A DNA stretch of 64,000 nucleotides, from assembly GCF_011682045.1 (NCBI RefSeq), contig NZ_VVIW01000030.1, positions 1 through 64,000 of the forward strand. The letters are read 5' to 3'. This stretch comes from Massilia aquatica (GTDB lineage Bacteria; Pseudomonadota; Gammaproteobacteria; Burkholderiales; Burkholderiaceae_D). The position numbers and the translations under genes are program-made. The notes under the pieces were generated by a model. That model searched no databases. It had not been told where the DNA came from and saw nothing but the letters and a program-made list of their open reading frames with translations. Of this stretch, positions 44,876-53,621 are shown piece after piece (position 1 is the first letter of the stretch; each line of letters starts with the position of its first letter).

Positions 44876-45490
44876 GGCGCGCGTCGATCAAGTTCCCGCC
44901 CCACGACATCGTCGCGCAGTGCGCTTCCTGGCCCTGGGCGACGCCGGCGAAGGCAACCGTGCCCAGTTCGCCAACGGCAAGGCCATGGCGGCCCGGTGTG
45001 CGCGCAAGGGCTGCGACTTCGTGATCTATCTGGGCGACAATTTCTACGGGCAAGGCATCACCCGCCCCGACGATCCCCAGTGCCAGCAAAATTCGCATTG
45101 CCCTACGCAGGCCTCGACCTGCCGTTCTACGCTATGCCGGGCAACCACGATTACGGCGATCCGCCCCTCGATTACTGGAAGCCGCAGTTCCAGATCGCCT
45201 ACACCTGGCGCCCGGCGCGCTGGCTATTTCTGGAGCAACATGGAAGATCGTTCAACGGCGAGCACGGCAATGCGGGCAACTATGAACGCTGCGGCAACTT
45301 TTGCCCGGAGATCATCAACGGCGCGTCCCTCAAGCGCCTGTTCGAAGACGTCATCTGCGGCAACGCCGACATCGTCCTCAGCGCTCACGACCACAAACTG
45401 CAATGGCCGATGGCACGCTGCGGCACGGAATTCATCGTCTCCGGCGCCGGCTCGAAAACCGCGCAACTGGTCGGACGCGATGCCAAGTCA
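44876..45490 (+). pseudogene. Decayed metallophosphoesterase gene
   Basis: The first frame gives RFLALGDAGEGN and CDFVIYLGDNFYGQGI, then a one-base shift near 45087 moves to KFALPYAGLDLPFYAMPGNHDYG, followed by NGEHGNAGNYE, GNADIVLSAHDHKLQW and CGTEFIVSGAG. These are the conserved blocks of secreted tartrate-resistant-type acid phosphatases. About 60 residues between TWRPARW and NGEHGNAG are missing and the signal peptide is gone. The gene is thus broken by frameshift and deletion. Confidence 0.75.
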
Positions 45491-45549
45491 GTAAGCGTTA
45501 TTCGATCTGGGCAAGCCACTGTCCGCAAAGGCGCGGGCTGTACGCTTGC

Positions 45550-48525
45550 TCAGGCCGCCGCGCGCCAGGTATTGCGCCCGGCCTGCTTGGCCTGGTACAG
45601 CTGCATGTCGGCCTGCTGCAGCAGCGCGTCCGGATCCGGGGCGCCGCCGCTGAAATAGGCCAGCCCGATGCTGGCCGAGACCGACACCGTCACCATGCCC
45701 AGCTCGAACGGCGCCTGCATCGCGCTCACGATCTTGGCCGCGATCGCCTGCGCGTCTTCCGGGCGCGCCAGCTTTTCCATGATGATGGTGAATTCGTCGC
45801 CGCCCAGGCGCGCCACCGTGTCGCTGGCGCGCAGGGTCTGCGTCAGGCGCGCCGAAAACGCCTTGAGCAGGGCGTCGCCCACATGGTGGCCATGGGTGTC
45901 GTTGACCGGCTTGAAATGGTCGATGTCCATGTACATCAGCGCCATCAACTGGTCCTCGTCGGCGCTCTCGCGCATGGCCACGCTCAGTTTGAGCAGAAAG
46001 CCGGCGCGGTTGGCCAGCCCGGTGAGCGCGTCGACCTGGGCCAGCTTGAGCAGGCGTTTCTTCTCGCGCTTTTGCGAGGTGATGTCCTGGCGCATGACGT
46101 GAAAGCCGACCACCGTCGCGCCGTCCTCGCCCAGTTGCGGAATGTAGGTCACTTCCAGCGCGCGCTCGCTGCCTTCGACGCCGTCGTGTTCCTCGAAGAC
46201 CAGGGTCTCGCCCCCCAGCGCGCGCAGGATGTACGGTTCGAGCGTGGCGTAACGCTGTTCGCCGACGGTCTGGCGCACCGTCATGCCGGGCACCTGGGCG
46301 CCGCCGCGGCTGAACTCGCGGTCGTAGGCCAGGTTGTGGAAGCGGTACACCTGTGCCGCGTCGATGTAGGCCACCATGGCCGGCAAGGTGTCGGCGATGG
46401 TGCGCAGGCGCGCCTCGCTTTCGCGCAGCGCCATCTCGGCTTCGCGCAGGGTGGTGATGTCGTCGATGGTGCCCACAAAACCTTCGATGCGATCGCCAAT
46501 GCGCACCGCCGCCACCTTGAGCGAACCCCATACCAGGCTGCCGTCCGGATGCAGGCAGCGCACCACTTTCTTGAATGGCTCGGTGGTCCTGCGCTGGTGC
46601 TGGAAAATGGTATCGAGGCTGTCGCGCTCTTCGGGCAGCAGCGCCTCTTTCCAGCCGCTGCCGAGCGCCTGCTCGCGGGTCAGGCCGGTGATGGTTTCGA
46701 ACATGCGGTTGACGTAGGTGCAGTGGCCGCGCAGGTCGGCGCGGATCAGGCCGAGCGGGGAGGCGTTGGTGATAGCGGTCAGCTGCGCTTCGCTGTTGCG
46801 CAGGTTCTGGTCCTGCTCATGGCGCCGCGTCACGTCTTCGGCGATGCATAAAATGTATTCGATGGCGCCGCCGTTGTCGAACAGCGGCACCGACACCGTG
46901 TGCAGGTAGCGCAGTTCGCCGTCGGGCCGGCGCAGCGGCTTTTCGGGCAAGTCGATCGCCGCCGGATTGGCCAGCATGGCGCGGTCTTCATCAGGGCTGC
47001 ACAGGGCGAAATCGGGCGCGAAGGCGGTGCAGTCGGTCTTGCCGATAACGTCATCGGCGGCGTAGCCGGTGGCCGCTTCGGCCGCCTTGTTCCACACCAC
47101 CATGGTGCCGAAGCTGGCCGCACGCACGCTCTTGACGTAAATGAGCAGCGGCAGGTGTTCGATCAGCGACTGCAAAAAGCCGCGGTTGCCGCTGATTTCG
47201 AGTTCGGCCAGCTTGCGCGCGCTGATGTCGCGCCAGCTCACCGCCACGCCGTCGGGCAGCGGTACGATCTGGTGGCGGATCCAGATCGCCCGCTCTCCGG
47301 GCGCGCGCAGTTCGACTTCTTCTTCCAGCGGGCGCGATTCGCGCAGCACCTGCGCGTAGCGCGCCAGAAATGGCGGCTCGACCCCGCCCGGCAGCAGCGG
47401 CGCAATGCCTTGCCCGGTGATGGCCGCGCGCGTGTGGCCGAACAGGGCCGCGCCCTTGTCGTTGATGTCGGTGACGGTGAAATCGATGACCGCACCGTGC
47501 GCGTCGCGGCGCGCCTTGAGGAACATGACGCCATCGAGGCTGCCCTCGGCCGCCGCGCGCGAGGTGGCCTGGGCGTCGCGCGCGGCGCGCATGCTGGCGC
47601 GCAGGCGCGCGGCCTGGTGCATCAGCAGCGCCGTGACCAGGGCGATCGCCAGGGTCGCGCCCAGCGCCATGGTCAGGTAGCGGATGCGGTGGCGCTCGAA
47701 TTTTTCCATCGCGGCGCGCTCGGTGACGCCGACCACCGCCACCAGCGCGTAGCGGTCCATGTCGCTGTAGCTGTAGATGCGCGCGACGCGGTCCGGCGGC
47801 GCGCTGGGCACCAGTTCGTCCGATCCCTTGCTGCGCGCGCGAAAACCCAGGCGTTCGCCCGTGAACAGGCGCTCGCCCACGCGTCCGATGCTCAGTCTGG
47901 CCTCGTGCGCCCACAGGAACAGGGCCGCTTCGTCGTCGACGTTGACGCGGTCGTAGTCGTCGACGAAATACAGCGGGTCGATCATGATCACGATGGCGCC
48001 GGCGAAGCGGCCGGCGCCATCGTTCAGGCGGCGCGCGACCTGGATCATCCATTTGCCGCTGCGCGGCTCGACCACCGGGGTGGAGAACCGGGGCGCGTCG
48101 CCGGCGCCGCTGGCGAGCGCCTGGAACCAAGCCGGGCTGGCGGCAGCGGCATGGAAACCGTTGGCGCTGTCGAGAATGGCGCCGTCGCGCCCGACGACGG
48201 CCATCGGCAGGTTGAGCTTGGCCGGCAGCACGCTGTCGAGCAGGCCGTTGCGCTGGCTGAATTCGGCCAGGCGCAGGGCGCCATCGGTTTCCTCGAACTT
48301 GAGCTTGAACAATTGGGTCGCGTGGTCGCTCTGGCGCAGGATGTGGCTGACGTGCTCCGACAGCACGCGCGCCAGCGCCTGGCTGCCGAGTACCGCGTCG
48401 TGATGCGCGGCCTCGCGCTCGACGCGCAGGTGGTGGAACAGGGTGATCCACATCGACGCCACCAGCGCCAGCGCGAAGCACGGGAGCAGCAAGACCCGGA
48501 ACAGGCGCCTGGCTGAGCGGCGCAA
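45550..48525 (-). CDS. Membrane diguanylate cyclase with Cache-like sensor and several PAS domains
   Basis: The 991-residue protein has membrane segments near residues 10-30 and 280-300 flanking a periplasmic sensor region. Several PAS domains follow (FGHTRAAITGQ, NKAAEAATGYAADDVIG, NRMFETITGLTREQALG, HNLAYDREFS) and a C-terminal GGDEF domain with RLGGDEF. The inhibitory I-site RASD sits five residues before GGDEF, so product inhibition by c-di-GMP is likely. There is no EAL domain. The start is a TTG and is not certain. The gene is convergent with a pseudogene and divergent from the hemerythrin-like gene. Confidence 0.9.
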   Translation of the reverse strand: MRRSARRLFRVLLLPCFALALVASMWITLFHHLRVEREAAHHDAVLGSQALARVLSEHVSHILRQSDHATQLFKLKFEETDGALRLAEFSQRNGLLDSVLPAKLNLPMAVVGRDGAILDSANGFHAAAASPAWFQALASGAGDAPRFSTPVVEPRSGKWMIQVARRLNDGAGRFAGAIVIMIDPLYFVDDYDRVNVDDEAALFLWAHEARLSIGRVGERLFTGERLGFRARSKGSDELVPSAPPDRVARIYSYSDMDRYALVAVVGVTERAAMEKFERHRIRYLTMALGATLAIALVTALLMHQAARLRASMRAARDAQATSRAAAEGSLDGVMFLKARRDAHGAVIDFTVTDINDKGAALFGHTRAAITGQGIAPLLPGGVEPPFLARYAQVLRESRPLEEEVELRAPGERAIWIRHQIVPLPDGVAVSWRDISARKLAELEISGNRGFLQSLIEHLPLLIYVKSVRAASFGTMVVWNKAAEAATGYAADDVIGKTDCTAFAPDFALCSPDEDRAMLANPAAIDLPEKPLRRPDGELRYLHTVSVPLFDNGGAIEYILCIAEDVTRRHEQDQNLRNSEAQLTAITNASPLGLIRADLRGHCTYVNRMFETITGLTREQALGSGWKEALLPEERDSLDTIFQHQRRTTEPFKKVVRCLHPDGSLVWGSLKVAAVRIGDRIEGFVGTIDDITTLREAEMALRESEARLRTIADTLPAMVAYIDAAQVYRFHNLAYDREFSRGGAQVPGMTVRQTVGEQRYATLEPYILRALGGETLVFEEHDGVEGSERALEVTYIPQLGEDGATVVGFHVMRQDITSQKREKKRLLKLAQVDALTGLANRAGFLLKLSVAMRESADEDQLMALMYMDIDHFKPVNDTHGHHVGDALLKAFSARLTQTLRASDTVARLGGDEFTIIMEKLARPEDAQAIAAKIVSAMQAPFELGMVTVSVSASIGLAYFSGGAPDPDALLQQADMQLYQAKQAGRNTWRAAA

Positions 48526-48931
48526 TGCGCTGGTGGAAGGAATAGGCGTCCCCCTGATAGTGGAGTGGCATCAAATCACATGGTGCAAGCGCAACTGCTT
48601 GAAATGGGGCGGCACGCTAACTTACATTCTGCGCGCAAATACAAGCGGTGTGCTTGGCACACTCAAAAAAATCTTGGGAGCAAGAACAAAGCGTGGCTTT
48701 TCGTTACTAAATCCCCCGCGCCACGTTGCGACGTGCCGACAAGAAACCAGCTGATGACGCGCGCCTTGCGCTAGATCAAACGGATAGTGTCGGCGTTCTT
48801 TACACTGGTTTCTCCGGGCTGATGCAAGAGTTCATAAAAAACAACTTCAGGGGCGATTCTCCAAGCCTGCCTGAACACGCCACGCTGCCAGCGTCCGGAT
48901 CTTGCCTATGCGGGTCTTCTGAGGAGAACGA
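48526..48931. other. 406-base divergent intergenic region
   Basis: No gene is supported; short frames here lack recognisable features. It contains the FNR-like box and -10 listed separately, upstream of the hemerythrin-like gene. Confidence 0.5.
48766..48806 (+). promoter_or_regulatory. FNR/Dnr-like box and -10 of the hemerythrin-like gene
   Basis: TTGCG-CTAG-ATCAA (48766-48779) matches the TTGAT-N4-ATCAA consensus fully in the right half and 3 of 5 in the left. TACACT (48801-48806) gives a predicted start at about 48813, placing the box centre near -40.5, the class II activator position. Confidence 0.55.
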
Positions 48932-49546
48932 ATGTTAACGGCGACATATACCCTGGTTGCACTGTCTGTCGAGCAAGCGAATATTCGCAAGCAAGTGCTG
49001 ACCTTGCAAAAGATGCTACATGCGGCCTTCGCGCACCAGAATGCGTTGGCCGCCGGGCAGGTAAGCGCCGCATGCGAGATGGTCAAACGCCTGTACGAAA
49101 ACTGCCACTGGCGCAAGATCGACATGTTCCTGATGCCGGCCATCCGCAAGGCCAGTCCGGCCGCCGACCGCCTGCTGCTCGACCTGGAAGAACTGGGACG
49201 GGCCGCCGCCGATGCGGTTGGCGTGCTGGTGGTGCGCCTGGGCGTGACCGCGCTCGACACCTATGCCAGCGTGGCCCAGTTCTGCGCCGCGCTCGAAGCG
49301 TTTTGCAGCGCCACGCTCAAGCGCCTCGAGCGCGAGGAAAAAGAACTGTTCCCGGTGGCGCGGGCGGTGATTTCCGGCGAGGCGTGGTTTTCAATCGCCA
49401 ACGAAATGCTGGTACACGATGCGTACGAGCAAGAACGCAAGCCCTCGCGCCAGGCCGTCGGTACGGCCGGATACGGGCTTGAGCGCGGGTCAGCCCGTAC
49501 CGACGAGGCGGGCCGGCGCCGCTTCGCCACCCATCCGGCTCACTGA
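48932..49546 (+). CDS. Hemerythrin-like helical protein
   Basis: The 204-residue protein starts after a strong GGAG at 7 bases. Four long helices are predicted, with CHWRKIDMFLMPAIRK and LEREEKELFPVARAVISGEAWFSIANEML in positions that resemble the HHE hemerythrin repeat (H..EE..LFP). Several histidines expected as di-iron ligands are not present (for example LKRLEREE in place of H-x-x-x-E), so metal binding is doubtful. The C-terminal about 40 residues are basic and disordered. An FNR-like site upstream suggests control by oxygen or nitric oxide. Confidence 0.6.
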   Translation: MLTATYTLVALSVEQANIRKQVLTLQKMLHAAFAHQNALAAGQVSAACEMVKRLYENCHWRKIDMFLMPAIRKASPAADRLLLDLEELGRAAADAVGVLVVRLGVTALDTYASVAQFCAALEAFCSATLKRLEREEKELFPVARAVISGEAWFSIANEMLVHDAYEQERKPSRQAVGTAGYGLERGSARTDEAGRRRFATHPAH

Positions 49547-49717
49547 CGGCCGGGCGCTCCACCAGCGGCGTATGCAGCGCAACAATGCTGCGGCGCGTGG
49601 CTTGCAACCGTGGTTGCCGATGCCACCCGTCGTATCGGCAGTGAATACTCTATCCGATCGCGTGCTTTCCTCGCCATTCTTGCTATCATGGTGGTTTTGA
49701 ATGGTTGATATCACGTC

Positions 49718-52288
49718 ATGTTCGAATTCCTTTTCAAGCGACCGGCCGACAAGTCCGACACCCCTGCCGGGAAGTCCGCGCAGGCGAGCCCGAATCCGGC
49801 GCCGCAGCCCTCGCAGACCAGCGTGCTGCGTGCCCAGCAGGCCGAAAAGGTAGCCGGGTTGAAAGGCGATGAAGCCGCCGCCGTCGAGTTCATCCTGCAA
49901 TCCGATTTTTCCGAGCTGCGCCTGGCTGCCGCCGAGCACGTCCATACAGCCGCCCAGCTCGAAAAAGTCCACGCCGCCATGCGCAACACCGACCGCCGCG
50001 TCGCCAAGCTCATGCAGTCGCGCCTGGACGCGCTGCGCCACCACCAGGCCGAGCTTGGGCGCGGGCAAGCCTGCATCGACCAGGCCCAGGCCCTGCTCAA
50101 GGACGACAAACTCTCGCCCAACCAGGTGGCCGACCTCGACCGCCGCTGGTCGGTGATCGCCGCGCCCGAACTGGCCGAGCAGTTCAACGCCATCCGCGCC
50201 CAGCTGGCCCAGCGCCTTGAAGCGCAGGTCACCTTGCAGCGTGCCATGATCGACAGCCTGAGCGCTTTGCGCGCCCTGGGCACCAGCGGCCTGCGCGCCG
50301 CGGAACTGGGCGAACGCCTGGAACAGATGGCGCAGGCGCAGGCCGCCGCCCTGGCCGCGCCGGAACACGCCTCGCTGCCGCGCAGCCTGACCAACGAATT
50401 CGCGTCCGAGCACGCGCGCCTCACGGCCACGCTCGGCGCGCTCGAACAAGGGCAGTCGGCCGTGATCGCGCGCGAAACCGCGCTGGCCGAATGGCGTGCC
50501 ACGCCGCCCGGCGCGTTCAACCAGGAGCAGCTTAAAAAAGCCTGGCAGCAGTTGCCGGCGGCTCCGGCGGCCGAAGCGGCCGACTTGCAGCAGCGCTTCG
50601 AGGAACTGCTTGCCCTGGTGCCGGCGCCGGTCGCCGCACCTGGCAAGCCGGCCAGAGAGCCGCGCAAGAACGCCCCCGCGCAAGCGCCCGACCAGCATTT
50701 CCTCGACGCGCTCGACGCCATGGAAGCGGCCCTGCAGCAAGGTTCGCTCGGCAGCGCGGCCGAGATGGACAAGATCCTCAAGGACAGCAAGGGCACGCGC
50801 CTCACCCCGGCTTTGTCGGACCGCCTGGCGCATGCGCGCGCCGAACTCAAACGTCTGTCGGACTGGGCGCGCTGGGGTGGCAACGTCTCGCGCGAAGAAC
50901 TGATCAAGGCGGTCGAGCAGTTGACCACGCAAAAACTGGCGATGAGCGAACTGGCCAAAAAGGTCGGCAGCATGCGCGAACGCTGGAAGGCGCTCGATAC
51001 CTTGTCGGGCGCCGCGCCCAAGAGCCTGTGGGAGCGCTTTGACGCCGCCTGCAGCGCCGCCTACGCGCCGGCCGCCGCCCACTTCAAGCACCTGGCCGAC
51101 GAGCGCCACACCAACGCGGCCAAGGCGCAAGCCTTGATCGCCGAGGCGGCGCAAGAAACCGCCAAGCTGGCCGAAGGCGAGAGCGTCGACTGGAAGCACA
51201 TGGCCGCCACCGTGCAGCGCATGCGCATGGCGTGGAGCCACCTGGGCGCGATCGACCGCAAGGAAAAGAAGCGCCTCGACCACGAATTCACCGATGCGCT
51301 CAACACCTTGCAGGCGCCACTGGAACAGCAGCGCAAGAACGAGGTGGCCGAACGCGAAGCGATGATCGCCCAGGTGGCCGCGCTCGACGCGCATGACCGC
51401 CACGCCCTCGACACCCTGCGCGCCTTGCAGGAACGCTGGCAGGAACACGCCAGAGCGCTGCCGCTCGAACGCAAGTCGGAGCAGGCCCTGTGGCAGAAAT
51501 TTCGCGCCGCCTGCGACGCCGTCTTCGCGCGCCGGAAAGAAAGCGCCAACGCCGCCGACGCCGAACGGCGCAGCCACCAGGAAGCCAAGGACGCCATCAG
51601 CGCGCGCCTGGAACTGGCCGCCGGCGAGCCTGACGCCGCCGCCAACGCCGCCAGATTGCTGCGCGAAGCGGGGGCCGAATGGAACGCCATCGGCGCCGTC
51701 CCGCGCGCCAACGAAGCGAAGGTCGAGAAACGCTACCATGCCGCCATCGCCGCGTTGCAGCACCATGTCGATGCCGCCAAACGCGACGCCAGCCGTGCCC
51801 AGGCCAGCGCGCTGCGCGACAAGCTGCGTCTGTGCCAGGAACTCGAAGCGGCGGTTGCCGCCGGCGGCGAGCAGGCCGACAGTATCGACAGTAGCGACTG
51901 GGCCGCGCGCTGGAGCGCCTTGCCGGCGCTGGACGCCAACCACGACCGCACGCTCAAGGCGCGCATGGATGCGGCGCTTGCGGCGCTGGCCGCGCGTGGC
52001 GAGGGCCGCGCCGCGTTTGCCGCGCTGCTCGAGAACAACCGCGCACCGCTGCTGCACGAAATCCTGCGCCTCGAAATCGCGGCCGGCATCGACAGCGGCA
52101 GCGAATTCGCGCGCGAGCGCCTGAAACTGCAGGTCGAGACCTTGCAGTCCTCGCTCAAGTCCGGGCAAAAGCCGGGCAACCAGGCGGCCCAGTTCCTGCA
52201 GCTGTGCGCCATGCCGGCGCTGGTGGACGACCGCACCGCCTCGCGCATCGAACACCTGTTCACGCGCATTGCCAGGGACGGCAAATGA
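49718..52288 (+). CDS. DUF349 domain-containing protein
   Basis: The 856-residue helical protein contains repeated DUF349 units of the form W--IG----E---W--F, e.g. RMRMAWSHLGAIDRKEKKRLDHEF, LQERWQEHARALPLERKSEQALWQKF and LLREAGAEWNAIGAVPRANEAKVEKRY. There is no membrane segment or signal peptide; the N-terminus is Pro-rich and possibly flexible. DUF349 proteins are widespread with no settled function. The gene overlaps moaE at ATGA, so it is co-translated with molybdopterin synthase. A long antisense frame of more than 900 codons is only a codon-bias shadow. Confidence 0.85.
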   Translation: MFEFLFKRPADKSDTPAGKSAQASPNPAPQPSQTSVLRAQQAEKVAGLKGDEAAAVEFILQSDFSELRLAAAEHVHTAAQLEKVHAAMRNTDRRVAKLMQSRLDALRHHQAELGRGQACIDQAQALLKDDKLSPNQVADLDRRWSVIAAPELAEQFNAIRAQLAQRLEAQVTLQRAMIDSLSALRALGTSGLRAAELGERLEQMAQAQAAALAAPEHASLPRSLTNEFASEHARLTATLGALEQGQSAVIARETALAEWRATPPGAFNQEQLKKAWQQLPAAPAAEAADLQQRFEELLALVPAPVAAPGKPAREPRKNAPAQAPDQHFLDALDAMEAALQQGSLGSAAEMDKILKDSKGTRLTPALSDRLAHARAELKRLSDWARWGGNVSREELIKAVEQLTTQKLAMSELAKKVGSMRERWKALDTLSGAAPKSLWERFDAACSAAYAPAAAHFKHLADERHTNAAKAQALIAEAAQETAKLAEGESVDWKHMAATVQRMRMAWSHLGAIDRKEKKRLDHEFTDALNTLQAPLEQQRKNEVAEREAMIAQVAALDAHDRHALDTLRALQERWQEHARALPLERKSEQALWQKFRAACDAVFARRKESANAADAERRSHQEAKDAISARLELAAGEPDAAANAARLLREAGAEWNAIGAVPRANEAKVEKRYHAAIAALQHHVDAAKRDASRAQASALRDKLRLCQELEAAVAAGGEQADSIDSSDWAARWSALPALDANHDRTLKARMDAALAALAARGEGRAAFAALLENNRAPLLHEILRLEIAAGIDSGSEFARERLKLQVETLQSSLKSGQKPGNQAAQFLQLCAMPALVDDRTASRIEHLFTRIARDGK

Positions 52289-52743
52289 TGGCGGTGCGGG
52301 TCCAGACCGCCGACTTCGACCTGAGCACCGAAATGGCCGCCCTGCGCGCGCAGGATGCGCGCATCGGCGCGCTCGTCAGTTTTGTCGGCACGGTGCGCGA
52401 CATGAACGACGGCGCCAGCGTGGCCGCGATGGAGCTCGAACATTATCCGGGCATGACCGAACAGGCGCTGGAAAAAATCGTGGCAGAGGCTTGCGAGCGC
52501 TGGCCCCTGTACGGCGCGCTGGTGGTGCACCGGGTCGGGCCGCTCGCGCCGCTCGACCAGATCGTGCTGGTGGCGTGCACCGCCGCGCACCGGGGCGAAG
52601 CGTTTGCGGCCTGCGAATTCATCATCGACTACCTCAAGACCGACGCCCCGTTCTGGAAAAAAGAGCAAACGCCCGATGGCGCGCGCTGGGTCGACGCGCG
52701 CGTGAGCGACGACGCCGCGCTGGCCAAGTGGGCCGCCGTGTGA
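52285..52743 (+). CDS. moaE: Molybdopterin synthase catalytic subunit MoaE
   Basis: The 152-residue enzyme transfers sulfur from MoaD thiocarboxylate to precursor Z, giving molybdopterin. Visible features are SFVGTVRDMNDG, MELEHYPGMTE, HRVGPLAPLD, HRGEAF and the active-site lysine region LKTDAPFWKKE. The ATG at 52285 overlaps the DUF349 stop (ATGA), with AGGG 7 bases upstream; an ATG three bases later is an alternative. MoaD is not in this window. Its own stop overlaps the crcB start by GTGA. Confidence 0.95.
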   Translation: MMAVRVQTADFDLSTEMAALRAQDARIGALVSFVGTVRDMNDGASVAAMELEHYPGMTEQALEKIVAEACERWPLYGALVVHRVGPLAPLDQIVLVACTAAHRGEAFAACEFIIDYLKTDAPFWKKEQTPDGARWVDARVSDDAALAKWAAV

Positions 52744-53114
52744 ACTTTGTCGCCGTCGGCGTGGGCGCCGCGCTGGGCGCGTGGCTGCGCTGGGCTCTGG
52801 GATTGTGGATGGGCGCCTGGCACCCGAAGCTGCAACTCGGCACCCTGGCCGTGAACCTGGCCGGCGGCTATCTGATCGGCGTGGCGCTGGGATTTTTTGG
52901 GGCGCACCCGCAGCTGCCGCCGGAATGGCGCCTGTTCGCGGTGACCGGTTTCCTGGGCGGCCTGACCACGTTTTCCACCTTTTCCGGCGAGGCCATGGCG
53001 CTGCTCGAACGCGGCGACTATGGCTGGGCGCTGGCGCATTCGTCCCTGCACCTGGCCGGATCGATTATCTGCTGTATCGCCGGCCATGCCAGCTGGCGCG
53101 CTTTATCCACGTGA
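52740..53114 (+). CDS. crcB: Fluoride ion channel/exporter CrcB
   Basis: The 124-residue integral membrane protein has four hydrophobic segments. The signature GTLAVNLAGGYLIGV and the fluoride-binding region TGFLGGLTTFSTFSGE are present, as in dual-topology fluoride channels. The GTG start overlaps the MoaE stop (GTGA), confirmed by the frame giving MNFVAVGVG. No fluoride riboswitch is seen upstream, which fits an operon position. It protects the cytoplasm from fluoride. Confidence 0.94.
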   Translation: MNFVAVGVGAALGAWLRWALGLWMGAWHPKLQLGTLAVNLAGGYLIGVALGFFGAHPQLPPEWRLFAVTGFLGGLTTFSTFSGEAMALLERGDYGWALAHSSLHLAGSIICCIAGHASWRALST

Positions 53115-53135
53115 TGTCAAACCAAGGAGAATTCA

Positions 53136-53573
53136 ATGTCCAAGCACCTGCCGCAACGTCCTACCACCGCCTTTGTCGGCGCCTCCTGGGCGGCGCTGGT
53201 CGTCGGCGCCGGTACTTACCTCATCGGGCTGTGGAACTCGACGATGCAGCTCAATGAGCGCGGTTACTACTTCACCTTGCTGATGTACGGGCTGTTCGCC
53301 GCCGTGTCGCTGCAAAAGTCGGTGCGCGACCGCCTCGAAGGCGTGAAGGTGACGGGCATTTACTTTACGCTGTGCTGGGTGTCGCTGCTGCTGTCGGTGG
53401 CGCTGCTGACCGTGGGCCTGTTGAACGCGTCCCTGGTGCTGAGCGAAAAAGGCTTTTTTGCGATGTCGTTCGTCCTGAGCCTGTTCGCGGCGGTGGCGGT
53501 GCAGAAGAACGTGCGCGACGTCGCCGTGTCGCAGGACGCGGGCGGCGGCTACGTCGATTCGGGCAAGGAATAA
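53136..53573 (+). CDS. YiaA/YiaB-type inner membrane protein
   Basis: The 145-residue protein has four membrane segments arranged as two copies of the YiaAB two-helix domain: SWAALVVGAGTYLIGLWN with FTLLMYGLFAAVSLQKSVRD, and FTLCWVSLLLSVALLTVGLLN with SFVLSLFAAVAVQKNVRD. The pairs end in the repeated QKxVRD motif. A strong AAGGAG lies 8 bases upstream of the ATG. The function of the family is unknown. It follows crcB by 21 bases and may be co-transcribed. Confidence 0.9.
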   Translation: MSKHLPQRPTTAFVGASWAALVVGAGTYLIGLWNSTMQLNERGYYFTLLMYGLFAAVSLQKSVRDRLEGVKVTGIYFTLCWVSLLLSVALLTVGLLNASLVLSEKGFFAMSFVLSLFAAVAVQKNVRDVAVSQDAGGGYVDSGKE

Positions 53574-53579
53574 GCCACA

Positions 53580-53606
53580 CTGACCGGGCCGCCGCGGCCC
53601 GGTCAG
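53580..53606. terminator. Hairpin between yiaA-like gene and the convergent aminopeptidase gene
   Basis: CTGACCGGGCCG and its exact complement form a 12-bp stem with a 3-base loop. GC-rich and without a T-run; probably serves both genes. Confidence 0.65.
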
Positions 53607-53621
53607 CCTGTCACTGTCCCG

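Noticed and set aside
46900-48516. 538-codon plus-strand frame
   Set aside because: Antisense to the PAS/GGDEF gene, which has recognisable domains throughout.
49490-52255. 921-codon minus-strand frame
   Set aside because: Shadow of the DUF349 gene caused by GC-rich codon bias; no domain and Gly/Arg-rich composition.
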